In this document: one piece after another, positions 1 through 10,152 of the stretch | Position numbering within the stretch: position 1 is the first letter of the stretch | Layout of the letters: each line of letters begins with the position of its first letter | Assembly: GCA_030407085.1 (NCBI GenBank) | Contig: CM059584.1 | Location: 63,999,501-64,063,500, forward strand | Source: Trichopria drosophilae | Lineage: Eukaryota > Arthropoda > Insecta > Hymenoptera > Diapriidae | Direction of reading: 5' to 3' | DNA length: 64,000 nt | Made by a program: the position numbers and the translations under genes | Notes under the pieces: model-generated | The model's input: the letters and a program-made list of their open reading frames with translations, nothing else | Told to the model about the DNA's origin: nothing | Databases searched by the model: none

Positions 1-2
1 TC

Positions 3-608
3 GGGAAGTGCTTTAACTGCTCGCGCGAGAGGCACCTTTGGAAATCTTGCCCGGCCCCGCGGATTCGCCCATTTTGTGTAAACTGCGGGTTCTCGGGCTT
101 GTCTATTTCCTGGTGCCCTCGATGTGCAGAGCGCTACCGGGAGTGGATGAGTCGCGGAGAGCGGAGCTCTTCGGCGTCACGCGTCGAAGATGATGGGGCC
201 GGCAGCCGTACCCGCCGACATCGATCGCGTAGGCGACGGGGTCACGAGACCCGCGAGGAGACGCCAAACGAGGAGGAGAGTTCCAGAGGGCGACCTGAAT
301 CCAGTCAGGAATCCAGCCCCCGGGGAGAAGCAGCTATCCCCGGGGAGAACGCGGGCCACGGCCAGGAGGCCAGTCTGCCCTGGTCGGAGGACCAGACCGA
401 GGAGAGGGCACAGGAGGACGCCCTGAAGACGGCCGAGTCATTGGCCACCCTGCTACGCAGTTTGGGGACAACCGCCGCGGCCTTCGTTGCAGCACGGGTC
501 GACGTGGGAAACGCCCTCAGGTGGGCCCATCGGCTGGCGGGGCTGCTCCCCCCGCTGCAGAAGATGGTCGACATGGAGGCCAAGAGGGAAGCCCTGCGGA
601 AGGAGTAA
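3..608 (+). CDS. Zinc-knuckle ORF at the 3' end of a Ty3/Gypsy element (5' end outside window)
   Basis: The reading frame is open from the window edge to a stop at 606-608. It begins with a CCHC zinc knuckle (C-FN-C-SRER-H-LWKS-C), then a second, imperfect cysteine cluster, an Arg/Ser/Glu-rich linker, and a helical C-terminal segment (LATLLRSLGTTAAAFVAARV). The same C-terminal segment occurs at 46138-46518, downstream of the integrase of another Gypsy element, so this is probably the terminal part of that family's polyprotein or a separate 3' ORF. An LTR follows within 190 bp. CCHC knuckles normally bind RNA in retroelement nucleocapsid. No frame break is seen in the visible part. The alternative is a gag end brought next to the 3' LTR by internal deletion. 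Confidence 0.6.
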   Translation, partial: GKCFNCSRERHLWKSCPAPRIRPFCVNCGFSGLSISWCPRCAERYREWMSRGERSSSASRVEDDGAGSRTRRHRSRRRRGHETREETPNEEESSRGRPESSQESSPRGEAAIPGENAGHGQEASLPWSEDQTEERAQEDALKTAESLATLLRSLGTTAAAFVAARVDVGNALRWAHRLAGLLPPLQKMVDMEAKREALRKE

Positions 609-780
609 TCCGCCCTTAACTGGGGGAGGGTGAAGTCTCTCCCTTCCCCGCCCTCTTCGGAGGAGGTAAGTGTGGATGGGGAGGTGAGCGTGGTGCGATC
701 GCGACGATTTCCTGGACAAACTCTTGAGCCGATATACGAGATACGGTAGTTCTAAGACGGGAGTTCAGAGTAATCCCGAG

Positions 781-793
781 GTAGGAGGGGGGT
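781..793 (+). other. Polypurine tract before 3' LTR
   Basis: A purine-rich run (gtaggaggggggt) lies directly before the TGTAAT that starts the LTR. This is the expected place for the plus-strand primer of an LTR retrotransposon and fits the plus orientation of the upstream ORF. Confidence 0.55.
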
Positions 794-794
794 T

Positions 795-1143
795 TGTAAT
801 GGGGCGTTACGTTGTACAGGAGTCGTGCCGCGGTCGCGAGAGCGCGGAGTGATACATCAATTCGAATCGATCGATAGTAGGATCATTACAGGAACGAACG
901 GCCCCGAAAATGCCCGAGCGCCGCCGGCAACGGCGCTCGGAGATGCGGGGCAGCCGAGAACGCCGCAGTTTAGTTCCGATTAAACCTTCGAGTGGAAAGG
1001 ACGTAGATGAGTAGCGAATATACCTTCGAGTAGGAAGGACCTGGTACAAAAAAAAACATCGCGAGTAATCCTCCGAGTGAGTAACTGGCCATTAGAGGGA
1101 AACGAGCCGTATAATCGGAAAACCCGAGGACGGGTTTATTACA
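795..1143 (+). repeat. 3' LTR of the Gypsy element at the window start
   Basis: The 349-bp segment starts TGTAAT and ends ATTACA, a 6-bp terminal inverted repeat of LTR type, and sits just after a polypurine tract. It contains a GC-rich hairpin around 910-945. The partner LTR would lie left of the window, so LTR identity cannot be tested. Confidence 0.55.
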
Positions 1144-1423
1144 ATAAAATTGAGAGGGCAAGAAGGCCCAATATCCTTTTTTTTTAATAAAAGAAAATTA
1201 TTATTATTATTGTTTCCTGCTACACCCTTTTTGTAGCTTGTGCGGGCGGTGTGCGGTGCCGCAAGGATATTTCGCGGTCCCCGTTACAGGCGCGGAAGGA
1301 GGCAGGAGCCGACCTCCTCTGGACGAGTTCGTGCCCTACCGGGAGTTGCCAGCTAGCCGGGCTGAGCAAAAAAATGTCGTCCACCTGGCGCGGAGTTTTC
1401 ACGAGAAAACTACAAAGCCCGCT
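1144..1423. other. Unassigned spacer, AT-rich then GC-rich
   Basis: A T-run and (TTA) repeats at about 1175-1212 are followed by a GC-rich stretch from 1230 that ends where the Copia fragment begins. The short open frames here match no family I recognise. The (TTA)-rich part could be the tail of a retroposon. Confidence 0.3.
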
Positions 1424-2215
1424 TCACAGGCGGTGGACGGCAAGCCAAAAAATTTTGGCCTCGAAAAAGCAGCCATTATAACATTCATTATCTAAATAGA
1501 TACTCAATCCCTGATCCACAAATTTCCGAAGGGACAAAAGATTTTCAGACAATGATTTCGCGTAAATTACGTTGTTCAAGCTTAAACGTGCATTATTATT
1601 TACATAGCCCGAGACGCTGCCTACTCCCTCCGATTTTATGATTGCTTTATCATTATTACTTGCACATTTGATTTCCGGTCTCTTATTTTCGTCAAGAGTC
1701 CTAAAAACCAATTGAGAAATGGTCATGTGCTCAGTTGCACCAGAATTAGCTAGGAATCTGACAAGCCGACTGTTATCGTATTGATCTACACAATCGAACT
1801 TGCTTAGAATGTTTAACCCTACACACTCAACATTTTTTGAACTTTGACCAAAGTCGTTCGATGATTTTGGCTCATGTGATTTATCCGAGGTTTTACCATA
1901 TTTGCCTCTTCCACGCATGCGTCCTCGAACTTGACTCTTTTCAAGCTTGAATTTTTTCGGTTGATTACGCAAAACTGAGCCATCCGATTTTCGTTTCAGA
2001 CCACGACCGAAACCACCCCGAGTTCCACCACGATTTATGATTTGTGATTCATACCTTCTACTTTCTCCATTTTCACGAAGAATCTTTTCCAGCTGTTCGT
2101 CCGAGTACGGGCATTCGACTCGGACATGACCCTTGTACCGCTTACATCTGAAGCACATTTTGCCCTTTCTGGTACATTGATCCTTGAAGTGTCCTTTGTT
2201 ACCACGGTTACAAGT
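1424..2215 (-). pseudogene. Ty1/Copia Gag-Pol fragment: zinc knuckles and protease
   Basis: Read on the minus strand, the open frame begins inside a CCHC knuckle (its first Cys is lost at the junction) and has a complete second knuckle (CFRCKRYKGHVRVEC). A basic RGG-rich linker follows, then a Copia-type aspartic protease region. The catalytic motif, normally D-S-G-A, reads LANSGATEHM, so Asp is replaced by Asn and the protease should be dead. Integrase, RT and RNase H are absent; the frame runs into unrelated sequence near 1440. It is a truncated relic with only about 240 codons left. Confidence 0.75.
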
Positions 2216-2216
2216 C

Positions 2217-2320
2217 TAAATATTACCGAAAAAAATATTACGCAAAAACATTACGGTAAAAAATATTACGGTAAAAAATATTACGGGAAATAATATTACG
2301 AAAAAAAATTGTTACGTATA
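2217..2320. repeat. Short AT-rich tandem repeat (ATTACGGTAAAAA-like)
   Basis: About six imperfect copies of a 15-17 bp unit containing ATTACG and a run of A lie between the Copia and MULE relics. No function is evident. Confidence 0.6.
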
Positions 2321-2369
2321 TATTAATATATTATTCAATTACAGTACAATCAATGTTTCATACATTCAT

Positions 2370-3420
2370 AATCATTACTTTATACTATGAGCAATTCCGT
2401 ACAAATAATCGTATATATTACAATCATCGTGCCAACTATTTACGAGCGTATACAAACGTGCCTCATAATTAATGTACCTCTTTCGTTTTTGACGAGCAAC
2501 TGACCGTCCACAGTTATGCTGTTCAAAAAAAACATCTGTGTTACCTTGTTCAATTTTTAATTCATTGATAAATCTACCGAGGTGTTCATGACATTTCCCA
2601 ATGCGTGTTGCGAAACGACTATGCCATCCTTCAACACAGTTATTCGTCCTTGGTTCCCAATTTAAAACGCTATAATAACAATTTCACAATTCGATTTTAA
2701 ATTTTACAACCACTCGACCGTTACGATAACATTCCCCAATCCACGTTGATTTAAAGTAACTTAGAAAACGCACCAGCTCGACATTATTTTTGAAAAAATC
2801 GTGTTCCATTAAAGCATCGTATACTTGCGCCATCTTTTCGGGGGGAATAAATACCAATGCGATAAGCATTTTGATATGCAGTGCAAATTCATCATCAGTA
2901 TTGAAATTTTTGTTGAAAACCATGGTGTTGAATTGCTCCAAAAATTGATTGAGCGAAATGAAAATAACAACCGTGTATTATGACATTGGGAAGAATTGTC
3001 TCGATACTATTAACAAATGCGCTTTCAAAATCTATGATCAAGAAATTTGGATTAAAGTCAATACCATCGACTTTCAAAAGTATATTCAAAATTTTAAGAT
3101 AAGTTTTCTGATCCTTCCTTGATGTTAAAATATAAATTAAAGGCACACTTTTATATTCTAACTTTTCGTGTCATTGTTTTTACACTGTATGAGACCGTGA
3201 ATAGTATACAACTGTTTAAACACTGATGGTACGACAGAAAAAGTGCCGTCGGAAAGCCAAATTCTGCAATTAGACAATCGTTTCAAATCGTCCATTGTAG
3301 GAAATATTAAAAAAGGACTCTTTCGGCCATCACTGTCATAGAACAGAAATTGTTTATTATGAATAGTCTTCTGAAAATGGTCGGGAATTACAACTTCGCC
3401 TACAGTCGACTGAAGGTGTC
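2370..3420 (-). pseudogene. MULE (Mutator-like) transposase relic
   Basis: On the minus strand the order of motifs is that of the MULE DDE domain. First comes a segment containing LSDGTF and LYTIHG (about 3190-3330, first Asp). Next are VPLIYILTSRKDQ, LIIDFESAFVN (second Asp) and GCYFHFAQSI (about 2960-3150). A helical segment at 2684-2941 follows, then RTNNCVEGWHSRF (about 2600-2660), which carries the catalytic Glu. The gene is broken by a frameshift near 3150, another near 2940, and an in-frame TGA at about 2685 where the family usually has Trp. No clear TIRs were found. Overall order and spacing are preserved, so this is one element and not scattered pieces. Confidence 0.8.
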
Positions 3421-3486
3421 GTTAACTGAAAATTGCAACGGGCGCGTTGTCTATTTACTGTTTTAGTTAATAAGTCCACATCAGGT

Positions 3487-3725
3487 TGTTGTATCCGGGT
3501 TTGCGTGGGGTGTAAATGAGGTATACGAACACAGCATTTATAATTTACACTTTAGATTGTTTATTAACAATTGGATGTGATAGCGCATTGCCAGCATGGC
3601 ACATGTGCTCGCTACGCTCGCTCATTCGGTACTACTCATCACGCGTGCGCTGCACACTCACGCACACTCACTCACACACACACTCCCGCGTACATGCGTA
3701 CGGAGCAAAAGGCTCTCGCCCAACA
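3487..3725 (-). repeat. 3' LTR of the Mag-like element
   Basis: In minus sense the LTR runs TGTTGGGCG..GGATACAACA with 5-bp inverted ends. Its distal about 108 bp (3487-3594) match 8283-8390 with only two differences. The rest, upstream in minus sense, does not resemble the other LTR and contains a CACTCACACA-type simple repeat. Confidence 0.75.
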
Positions 3726-3735
3726 CTTCCCCTCG
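3726..3735 (-). other. Polypurine tract of the Mag-like element
   Basis: In minus sense, CGAGGGGAAG directly precedes the TGTTG that opens the 3' LTR. The pol stop codon lies 15 bp upstream. Confidence 0.65.
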
Positions 3736-3750
3736 TAAATGAATGCAATC

Positions 3751-5509
3751 TTACTTCTTCTTCCGGGGTTTGAATGTAGGTTCGTAACGTGTGGGCTGCG
3801 TAGTGACTCTCTTTGGTCTTTCGCGAACGGCAACAGTCGGTGCAATATTCTGCGGGGGGTTTTCTGCAGTTGGCTTATTAGCATTTGGACGAATGTCCTT
3901 GTGTATTGATGGTCTAACACCACGACCTCTCCCCCTTGGAGTTGTATCGGTACTCGTGCCTTCTGAATAAGAACGTGTGCGTAATACATTTCTTTCGGCG
4001 TTATTTGGTCGAGTGTCTTTAACTAATATAAGTTAATTCGGCGGAATGCAGGAATCACTTTCGTCTTCACTCTGAAGAGATTTTTTATAATCACTATCAA
4101 TTCCGTCGGAAATTATTCGATTAACATATCGCATCCAAATCTTCCCTTCATTTAATAGAATTTCGTAATGTAATTTTCCTAGAATTTTTGTTATTTTTCC
4201 GTGTTTCCACCTACATTTTCCGACATAATTACGAGCTAGTACTCTTTGGTTCAAATTGAATGACTTAACTTTAATGTGGTCGTTTACACTAAAGTTTTAA
4301 CTGAATTTACTATAGGTCTCAACAGATCTAATTTACTTCTAATATCTCTACCTAAGAAAAGTTTGGCAGGGGTATCGTTAGTTTGACGATGCGGCATGTT
4401 TCTGTATTGTCCTAAAATACTTTGTACATTGTCTTTAACGCAATTCTTACTTCTTAGCTTATTTAACGCATTTTTGATAATTTGGACGAACCTTTCGGCC
4501 TGGCCATTCGTTGCTGCATGGAAAGGAGCAATACGTTTATGAACAATTCCATTGCTGGCAAGAAATTTAGTAAATTCATCGGATCGAAAAGTTGGTCCAT
4601 TATCCGAAACTAAAGTTTTGGCTAAACCGTATTGAGAAAATATTTCCTTACATTTACTAATAGTCGTACTAGCTAACACATTTGGCACTACATGAATCTC
4701 TGGCCATTTTGAATATGCATCGACTAGAATGAAAAAAATAACGCCTAATCGTTCGGCAAAATCAACATGAACCCTTTCCATAGGTTCCTTTGCTGGTTCC
4801 CATACATAAGTTTGTACTTTAACAGGATTATTTTTATTAACAAGGCATTATTGCAAGATTTCACTAATTTCTCTATATCAGCATTAATTCCCGGCCACCA
4901 GCAATGACCCCTAGCAAGACTCTTCATATTAACAATACCGAAATGTCCTAAATGTAATTCTTGTAAAACTCTTTCTCTGAGTTGTTCGGGTATCACAACT
5001 CGGTGATTTCTTATTAATAAATCGTTTTCGATTGTGAATTCTCTAGGATCCGTATTCCATGTATCTTTACTATCTAGCTTTTTACCTAGATGAATAGCAT
5101 TTAACACAGACTGTATTTTTGTATCTAACTTAACTAATTCTTTTATTTGAAAAACATCCATTGAAAGAATTCCTAGAGTTTCCAAATGAAACACGTTAAT
5201 TACATCGGGTTTAGATCCCCTTTCAGGAGCTAGCGGCAATCGAGAGAGACAATCCGCATTTCCATTTTCTTCGGATCGCTTGTACTTAACTTCGTATCTA
5301 TACCCTCTAAGAATAATCGCATAATGTTGCATGCGCATTGCACTGAAAGTAGGCAATTGTTTACTTGGATTCAAGATTTGAGAAAGTGGTCTATTATCTG
5401 TACATAATATGAATTTATTAGCATAAAGGTACTGGTAAAATTTTTGAACACCAAAAATTATCGCGTAAGCTTCCCGATCAATTTGAGTATATTCTTGTTT
5501 GTCTTTTAT
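3751..5509 (-). pseudogene. Mag-like pol, RNase H and integrase part
   Basis: The RNase H end (contains TDNRPLSQIL, about 5380) leads into the linker of about 4745-5374 and the integrase zinc-binding region (HLGHFGIVNMKSLARGHCWW). One base appears lost near 4849, changing the second C-x-x-C cysteine and the frame. The integrase core continues at 4284-4781 with all three acidic residues: HVDFAE, VSDNGPTF and NGQAERF. Another shift near 4270 leads to the C-terminal strand-rich domain (4033-4254). A Pro/Arg-rich tail containing RPKRVTTQPTRYEP ends at a stop at 3751. The catalytic triad is preserved but the frame is not. Confidence 0.8.
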
Positions 5510-6858
5510 TTAAGGCTTGAGAAACAAATTGAATAGGTCTCTCTGTACCATCTTTTTGAATTTGTGAAGAACAGCAGAAACACCGACTGGACTTGCGTCA
5601 GTTGCTAAAATTAATTGCAATTTCGGATCGTAAAAAGCTAAACAATTTTCACTTGTAAATGCCACTTTTGCTGCTTCAAAAGCTTTTTGACATTCAGCAG
5701 TCCACTCAAATTTTGAATCGGAGTCAAGTAACCTGTACAACGGGTATAAAATTTCACTTACATTTCTAATAAAACGGTTGTAATACGTAATCATTCCAAT
5801 AAATGATCGGACTTCTGAAACTGTAGTAGGTTTAGGCATTTTAACAATAGCATCGAATTTCTTTGGATGTTTGTGTAAACCTTGAGCATTAATTATAAAA
5901 CCGAAAAATTGAATATCTGATTCAAAGAATGTACATTTTTCACGTTTGATTTTAATATTATGATCATGTAGAATTTTGAAAACCGTTTCGATCAATTCGG
6001 CTAATTCTTTATCGTCCTTAGCAGCTAAACGTAAATAATCTTGAAAAACACGAACGCCGCGTACTCCACCGAATAGAGCGTTCATTCTATCCTGCCAAAT
6101 TGCAGGTGCGGAGGCAATACCGAACATTAATCTGTGAACTTTGTACAAGCCTCGGTGTGTATTTATCGTAAGTAATTCCGCTGAAACGTCATCTACTGGT
6201 AATAGTAAATACGCTTCCGTACAATCAATTTTTGCAAATTTAGTGCACCCGGCAAGATCTAATACCAGTTCATTGGTGATCGGCAATGGACACTCGTCGA
6301 CAAGGAGCTGTGGGTTGACTGTGACACTGTAATCGCCGCAGATCCGTATGCTGTTGTCTGACTTCAGCACCGGTACAATAGGAGAGGCGTAACGTGATGT
6401 GTTGACTTTTTCCAACACCCCCTCCTTTTGAAGTCGCTCCAGCTGCTTGTCAATGATTGGTACAATTCGAAAAGGTGCTCCTCTCGCCTTGAGGAACACA
6501 GTTCTCGCATCGGGTTTTAGCGTAAGGCTTCCACTTAATCCTGTAATAGGCGAAAGATCTTTGCGTATCACGTTCGAATATTTATTGAACATATTATTTA
6601 TAAATTCAGTCTTATCGTAAATTTGGTTAGATCTAATTGTAAAATCTTTTCTGACAGACCAAATAGTGCATCGGCACCTTTTCTTTCAATGAGAGGCCAA
6701 ATCCATACACTACCGCACAAAGGTGGACGCTTTTCATTTGTAAAGTATAAATTTAATTTGAATTTTTCCTGTTCATAAACAACTGTAACTGTGGAGAAAC
6801 CGATTACCTTTATGACAGTGCCACAGAATGAAACCAGCTGTAAGGCTGATTTTTATAG
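5510..6858 (-). pseudogene. Mag-like pol, reverse transcriptase part
   Basis: Residues of the frame 6592-5510 match the Gypsy RT palm and fingers: ASPIVPVLKSDNSIRICGDY, then CTKFAKIDCTEAYLLLPV (first catalytic Asp) and LMFGIASAPAIWQDRMN. The active-site box normally Y/F-x-D-D reads F-Q-D-Y, so the second Asp is lost and polymerase activity is not expected. The connection domain and the start of RNase H (ILATDASPVGVSAVL) follow; the frame shifts near 5556 and returns near 5505. Between 6593 and 6858 the same family can be followed with two stop codons just after the protease. Confidence 0.85.
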
Positions 6859-8043
6859 TTATAGATTCGGCAAAACTCGTCTCGCCGTGTCGATGTTGAT
6901 AAGAGTAGTGGCAGCCCCGCTGTCCACCTCGAAAGTAATATCGGCGTCGTTGACCTGTAGTGTTTTGACGAATTTCTTGCGGCGGTCGACTTGTTCTATG
7001 CTGTAGACTTCGGCAATCTTGTAATCTTGTCGTTTCTCGTCCATGTTGTAAATGCTGGATGCATCGGAGAAGTTGTCGTTCTCATCTACCTCTATTTTAT
7101 GTACTGAATTCTTGGTCATGCAGACTCGTTGTAAATGACCCTTTTTACCACAGGAGTTGCAAACTGTGTTTTTCGGCAAGGTGCATTTATCAGCCTTATG
7201 ATCAGTTTTTCCACATCTGTAGCATTTGTACTCGATCTTTTTATTTTTAACGTGGACATTTGTTTTCTGAGCACTAGTTTTGCTGATTTTCTTTGCTGGT
7301 CTATTTTTCCTGCCAACAACATAATTTACTTGAGAAGTTTCTGTAGAGCGTAGTTGATTCCTCTCCTTTGTACATAACTCTATTGATTGAGCTATTTGTA
7401 ATGCTAAATCGAAGGTTAAGTCTTTAGTCTCGAGTAACCTTGTCATCGTTCTCTGACACAGTAGACCAAAAACAAACTGATTCCGTAATGCGTTTTGTAA
7501 GTAGTTTCCAAAACCGCAATCTGTGCTTAACTTGCTCAAAGCGGTGGTAAATTCACGGACTGATTCACCAGCCACCTGAATACTGCATTTGAATTTGTAA
7601 CATTCGGAGATCTCGAGCGAAGCATCTGTATACAACTCATTAAATTTCGCTGTGACTTGTTCGTATGTAGCAGTTTTGACTGTAGTAATGCCCATGCTAT
7701 CACACAATGCATTATGAGCTATACTACCAATGTAATGTAGTAAATACTTTTTCTTTTGCATTGCATCTGAAATTTCCATTATGTCTAACATCTCTTCTAG
7801 ACGCATTAGCCAATGGTCCCATTTTGCCGTATTTGGCGCGTATGGTTTAATATGTAATGTATTTTGGCTTGTGGACATAATTGTATGTAAACTTTGTGTA
7901 GTGGCTGTACCTGTATTAGTCGTAGACGTACTTGTAGTGCTGACTGTTTTGCCTGTACTGACTGTACATGTAGCTATTGTAGAAAATGTAATCACGTTTT
8001 TCTCGTCCTGGGCTTTATTTTCTTCCTTGATATCGTCCGCCAT
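6859..8043 (-). CDS. Gag and protease of the Mag-like element
   Basis: This is an open frame of 394 codons from the ATG at 8043. It has a Thr/Ser-rich N-terminus, a helical capsid-like region (residues about 70-240), a basic linker, two CCHC knuckles (CYRCGKTDHKADKC and CNSCGKKGHLQRVC, residues about 275-310), and the beginning of a retropepsin with the catalytic motif VDSGAATTLI (about 375). Gag and protease therefore share one frame. The frame stops soon after the protease motif, so the protease is truncated. This is the best preserved gene of the element. Confidence 0.85.
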   Translation of the reverse strand: MADDIKEENKAQDEKNVITFSTIATCTVSTGKTVSTTSTSTTNTGTATTQSLHTIMSTSQNTLHIKPYAPNTAKWDHWLMRLEEMLDIMEISDAMQKKKYLLHYIGSIAHNALCDSMGITTVKTATYEQVTAKFNELYTDASLEISECYKFKCSIQVAGESVREFTTALSKLSTDCGFGNYLQNALRNQFVFGLLCQRTMTRLLETKDLTFDLALQIAQSIELCTKERNQLRSTETSQVNYVVGRKNRPAKKISKTSAQKTNVHVKNKKIEYKCYRCGKTDHKADKCTLPKNTVCNSCGKKGHLQRVCMTKNSVHKIEVDENDNFSDASSIYNMDEKRQDYKIAEVYSIEQVDRRKKFVKTLQVNDADITFEVDSGAATTLINIDTARRVLPNL

Positions 8044-8282
8044 AGATTTGATGCAAGCTCCTGCACGTGTATTGCATTAATCCGGCAATGAAATGTTTTT
8101 TCTTTTACACAGCACTGTATATCGCATTTTCAGACTTGTAATGTCGCAACACGAGCAACTGTAATTTGAATATCGCGTGCACTTGCGATAGAGATACGCG
8201 GAATGAGCACGACGTGCGATTTGAATTTTCACTGTTTCAAACGAAAAACTATACCTCTTCGAAGTCGGACTCGTCGCCAATT
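8044..8282 (-). promoter_or_regulatory. Leader and tRNA-Ser-type primer binding site of the Mag-like element
   Basis: Three bases after the 5' LTR, the minus strand reads TGGCGACGAG (8270-8279). This is complementary to the last 10 bases of tRNA-Ser (GCT type) with CCA. The remaining about 220 bp before the gag ATG show no other feature. Confidence 0.65.
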
Positions 8283-8610
8283 TGTTGTATCCGGGTTTGC
8301 GTGGGGTGTTAATGAGGTATACGAACACAGCATTTATAATTTACACTTTAGATTGTTTATTAACAATTGGATGTGATATCGCATTGCCAGCATTTCTTTG
8401 ACGAACACAATCAAAGCATTGCACAAAATCACAAATAATAATTTATACCAGAAAGCAATCACTCCTTGACGAACACAATCAAACAGCAATGCTTGCGGCT
8501 AGTTTCTTACAACAATCACTCATTTGATAAACACAATAAAAGAGTAATAGTTGTCAGCATGTGCATTGTAGCTGCAACAACAAACACTATCCTGCACGTA
8601 CCGGCCAACA
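8283..8610 (-). repeat. 5' LTR of the Mag-like element
   Basis: In minus sense it runs TGTTGGCCGG..GGATACAACA, 328 bp. The R/U5 part matches the 3' LTR. The U3 part is unrelated to that of the 3' LTR and holds three related segments (TTGACGAACACAATCAAA and variants near 8396, 8463 and 8520) that look like U3 promoter repeats. The outer boundary at 8610 is less sure, since CAACA occurs again at 8574-8581. Confidence 0.65.
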
Positions 8611-8693
8611 ATAATATTTGGATCTAATAAAATGTATACAATTTAAATGTTATCAATCTTAAAAACTATTTCTTTAATAAATCATTCACACAT

Positions 8694-8890
8694 TCAAGCA
8701 TAATTTTGGTCAACCAATCGGGCTGTAATAAATCTTTGTTTACCAATTTTAAACTTCGCTCCTGAGGAAGTTATTAGAAATACGTTTCCAGATTCGTCTA
8801 TTCTCGGATATGCGTCTTCGTTCGGGAATTCGTCTGAAATTCCCAGTTCTCGATCTTGCAGCAGTATGTACAATCTGAGATTCCGTTCAT
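8694..8890 (-). CDS. Unrecognised terminal coding exon
   Basis: The minus strand has an acceptor-like TTGAATAG, then an open frame of about 65 codons to a TGA at 8694-8696. The translation is varied and not low complexity (contains ILLQDRELGISDEF, DESGNVFLITSSG and QRFITARLVDQNYA), in an AT-rich region where such frames are rare. I do not recognise the family. It may be the last exon of a host gene or of an unlisted transposon. No upstream exon was identified. Confidence 0.35.
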
Positions 8891-8896
8891 CTATTC

Positions 8897-9703
8897 AATT
8901 GAAGTATATTTTGTTAGAATTCAATTTTAAATGTTTATATTCATCATCAAAACTTGTTATAAGTTATTAATTTTCAAAATACTGTATTCTAGTTTTAATT
9001 CTATTAATTTTATTTGTAATTTTCTATAAATATTTTTCAAAATCTTAATCGAATTTGTTTAATATTTTTATGTCACTAACTTCGGAACTATTACATATTA
9101 ATTTATCAAGTGTCTATATATCCATAAACATATACATGACTACCGTGTGTGTCTCATTTAATTCAAACTTTTCTATTTCCAACATATAAATTGATTGGTT
9201 ATGTAAGCGCGGCAATTTAACCTTAAATAGGTGACCAGTTGCAGTGCATGTGCACTCCACCGCGCCGATTTGCACTTTTCCGACGCGCGCGCAAAATACT
9301 CGAAACAAACCCAGATCACTGCTCGCGGTCCCACACCTATACTCTCACACACACGGCTTCCGCCATGCAAGTTTCAACTTGCTTGCCCGACTACGTGCAA
9401 AGTTCCCGAAGCTCAGCGACGCGTACGCTTTTCTTGTTCTCTCGAGCTTTAATGAAATCGTTTCTCACTCGCGACTTCGCGAACATTTATTCCTTTAATA
9501 AAGGACTAACCTCGAGATCTCGGCATCTCAAATGCCGTTTTTAGTCGGTCGGACATTTTTGGGTTACCCTTTCCAGTTGGATCTCGTACGAGTTACACCG
9601 CGTCTTCCGGTGGCCTTCGAGCTTTTCGAACTTTTAGATTAAGTTTAGTTTTCACCTCTCACTACCGATTTTGCACACGCACAATACCCACAGAAACAAC
9701 CTC
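8897..9703. other. Spacer; right part may be leader of the Copia relic
   Basis: 8897-9230 is AT-rich without a supported gene. 9231-9703 is more GC-rich and lies directly downstream (minus sense) of a Copia primer site, so it may be the element's untranslated leader, but it has no gag-like frame. The small open frames overlap in both strands and show no family motif. Confidence 0.35.
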
Positions 9704-9734
9704 GGCGCAGTGGAAGCGTGCTGGGCCCATAACC
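9704..9734 (-). promoter_or_regulatory. Copia primer binding site complementary to initiator tRNA-Met 5' half
   Basis: The plus strand reads as the D-arm to anticodon-loop part of initiator tRNA-Met (key piece GTGCTGGGCCCATAACC) over about 31 bases, ending exactly at the LTR. In minus sense this is GGTTATGGGCCCAGC.., the primer site known from Drosophila copia, which is primed by a cleaved 5' half of that tRNA. Copia needs about 15 bases of pairing; here the match continues about twice as far. Confidence 0.75.
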
Positions 9735-10094
9735 TGTTGCGGTTTTCTTTGTTTCGGGATCATGCGTGTGCAAGACGAAATGAAACACACATCGAATACC
9801 TCTTAATCCTGTATATTCTCGAGCTTAACAATTACAGTCGAACTTGATAATGAAATTTGTGTTAAGTAATCGGTTCAATAAATCACAGTTTAACGTTCGC
9901 GCTTCACACCGATACGAAAGCATCGACGGCCAGAATAAGACAAAAGAGGAACGGCGACTAGCGAGCGATCCAAAGCGCAATCGGCAAAGGCAGCAGGCGC
10001 CCTCTCTGGGCGAACAGCCGTAGCCGTTGATTCGTGACTCCGGCGGTCAATAACGAAGAGCGCACCTCCAACGCTCCGCTCGTGTCTCCCAACA
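9735..10094 (-). repeat. 5' LTR of a Ty1/Copia element
   Basis: This 360-bp segment in minus sense runs TGTTGGGAG..CCGCAACA with TGTTG/CAACA ends and is followed at once by the copia-type primer site. No second copy and no Copia coding region follow to the left, so only the 5' end of the element remains. Confidence 0.65.
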
Positions 10095-10152
10095 AAAACA
10101 TAACGCCGGTATATAGCTGTTGATTTATTCTCTGTTCATTAAATCTTTTATA

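Larger units (their letters stand above)
3487..8610 (-). mobile_element. Mag-like Ty3/Gypsy retrotransposon, broken
   Basis: A full set of parts is present on the minus strand: 5' LTR (8283-8610), primer binding site, gag-protease, RT, RNase H, integrase, polypurine tract and 3' LTR (3487-3725). The primer site starts TGGCGACGAG, matching the 3' end of tRNA-Ser, as in Mag-clade elements. Several frameshifts, stop codons and a mutated RT active site make it non-autonomous. No target duplication is visible: flanks are caggt on the left and ataat on the right. Confidence 0.85.
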
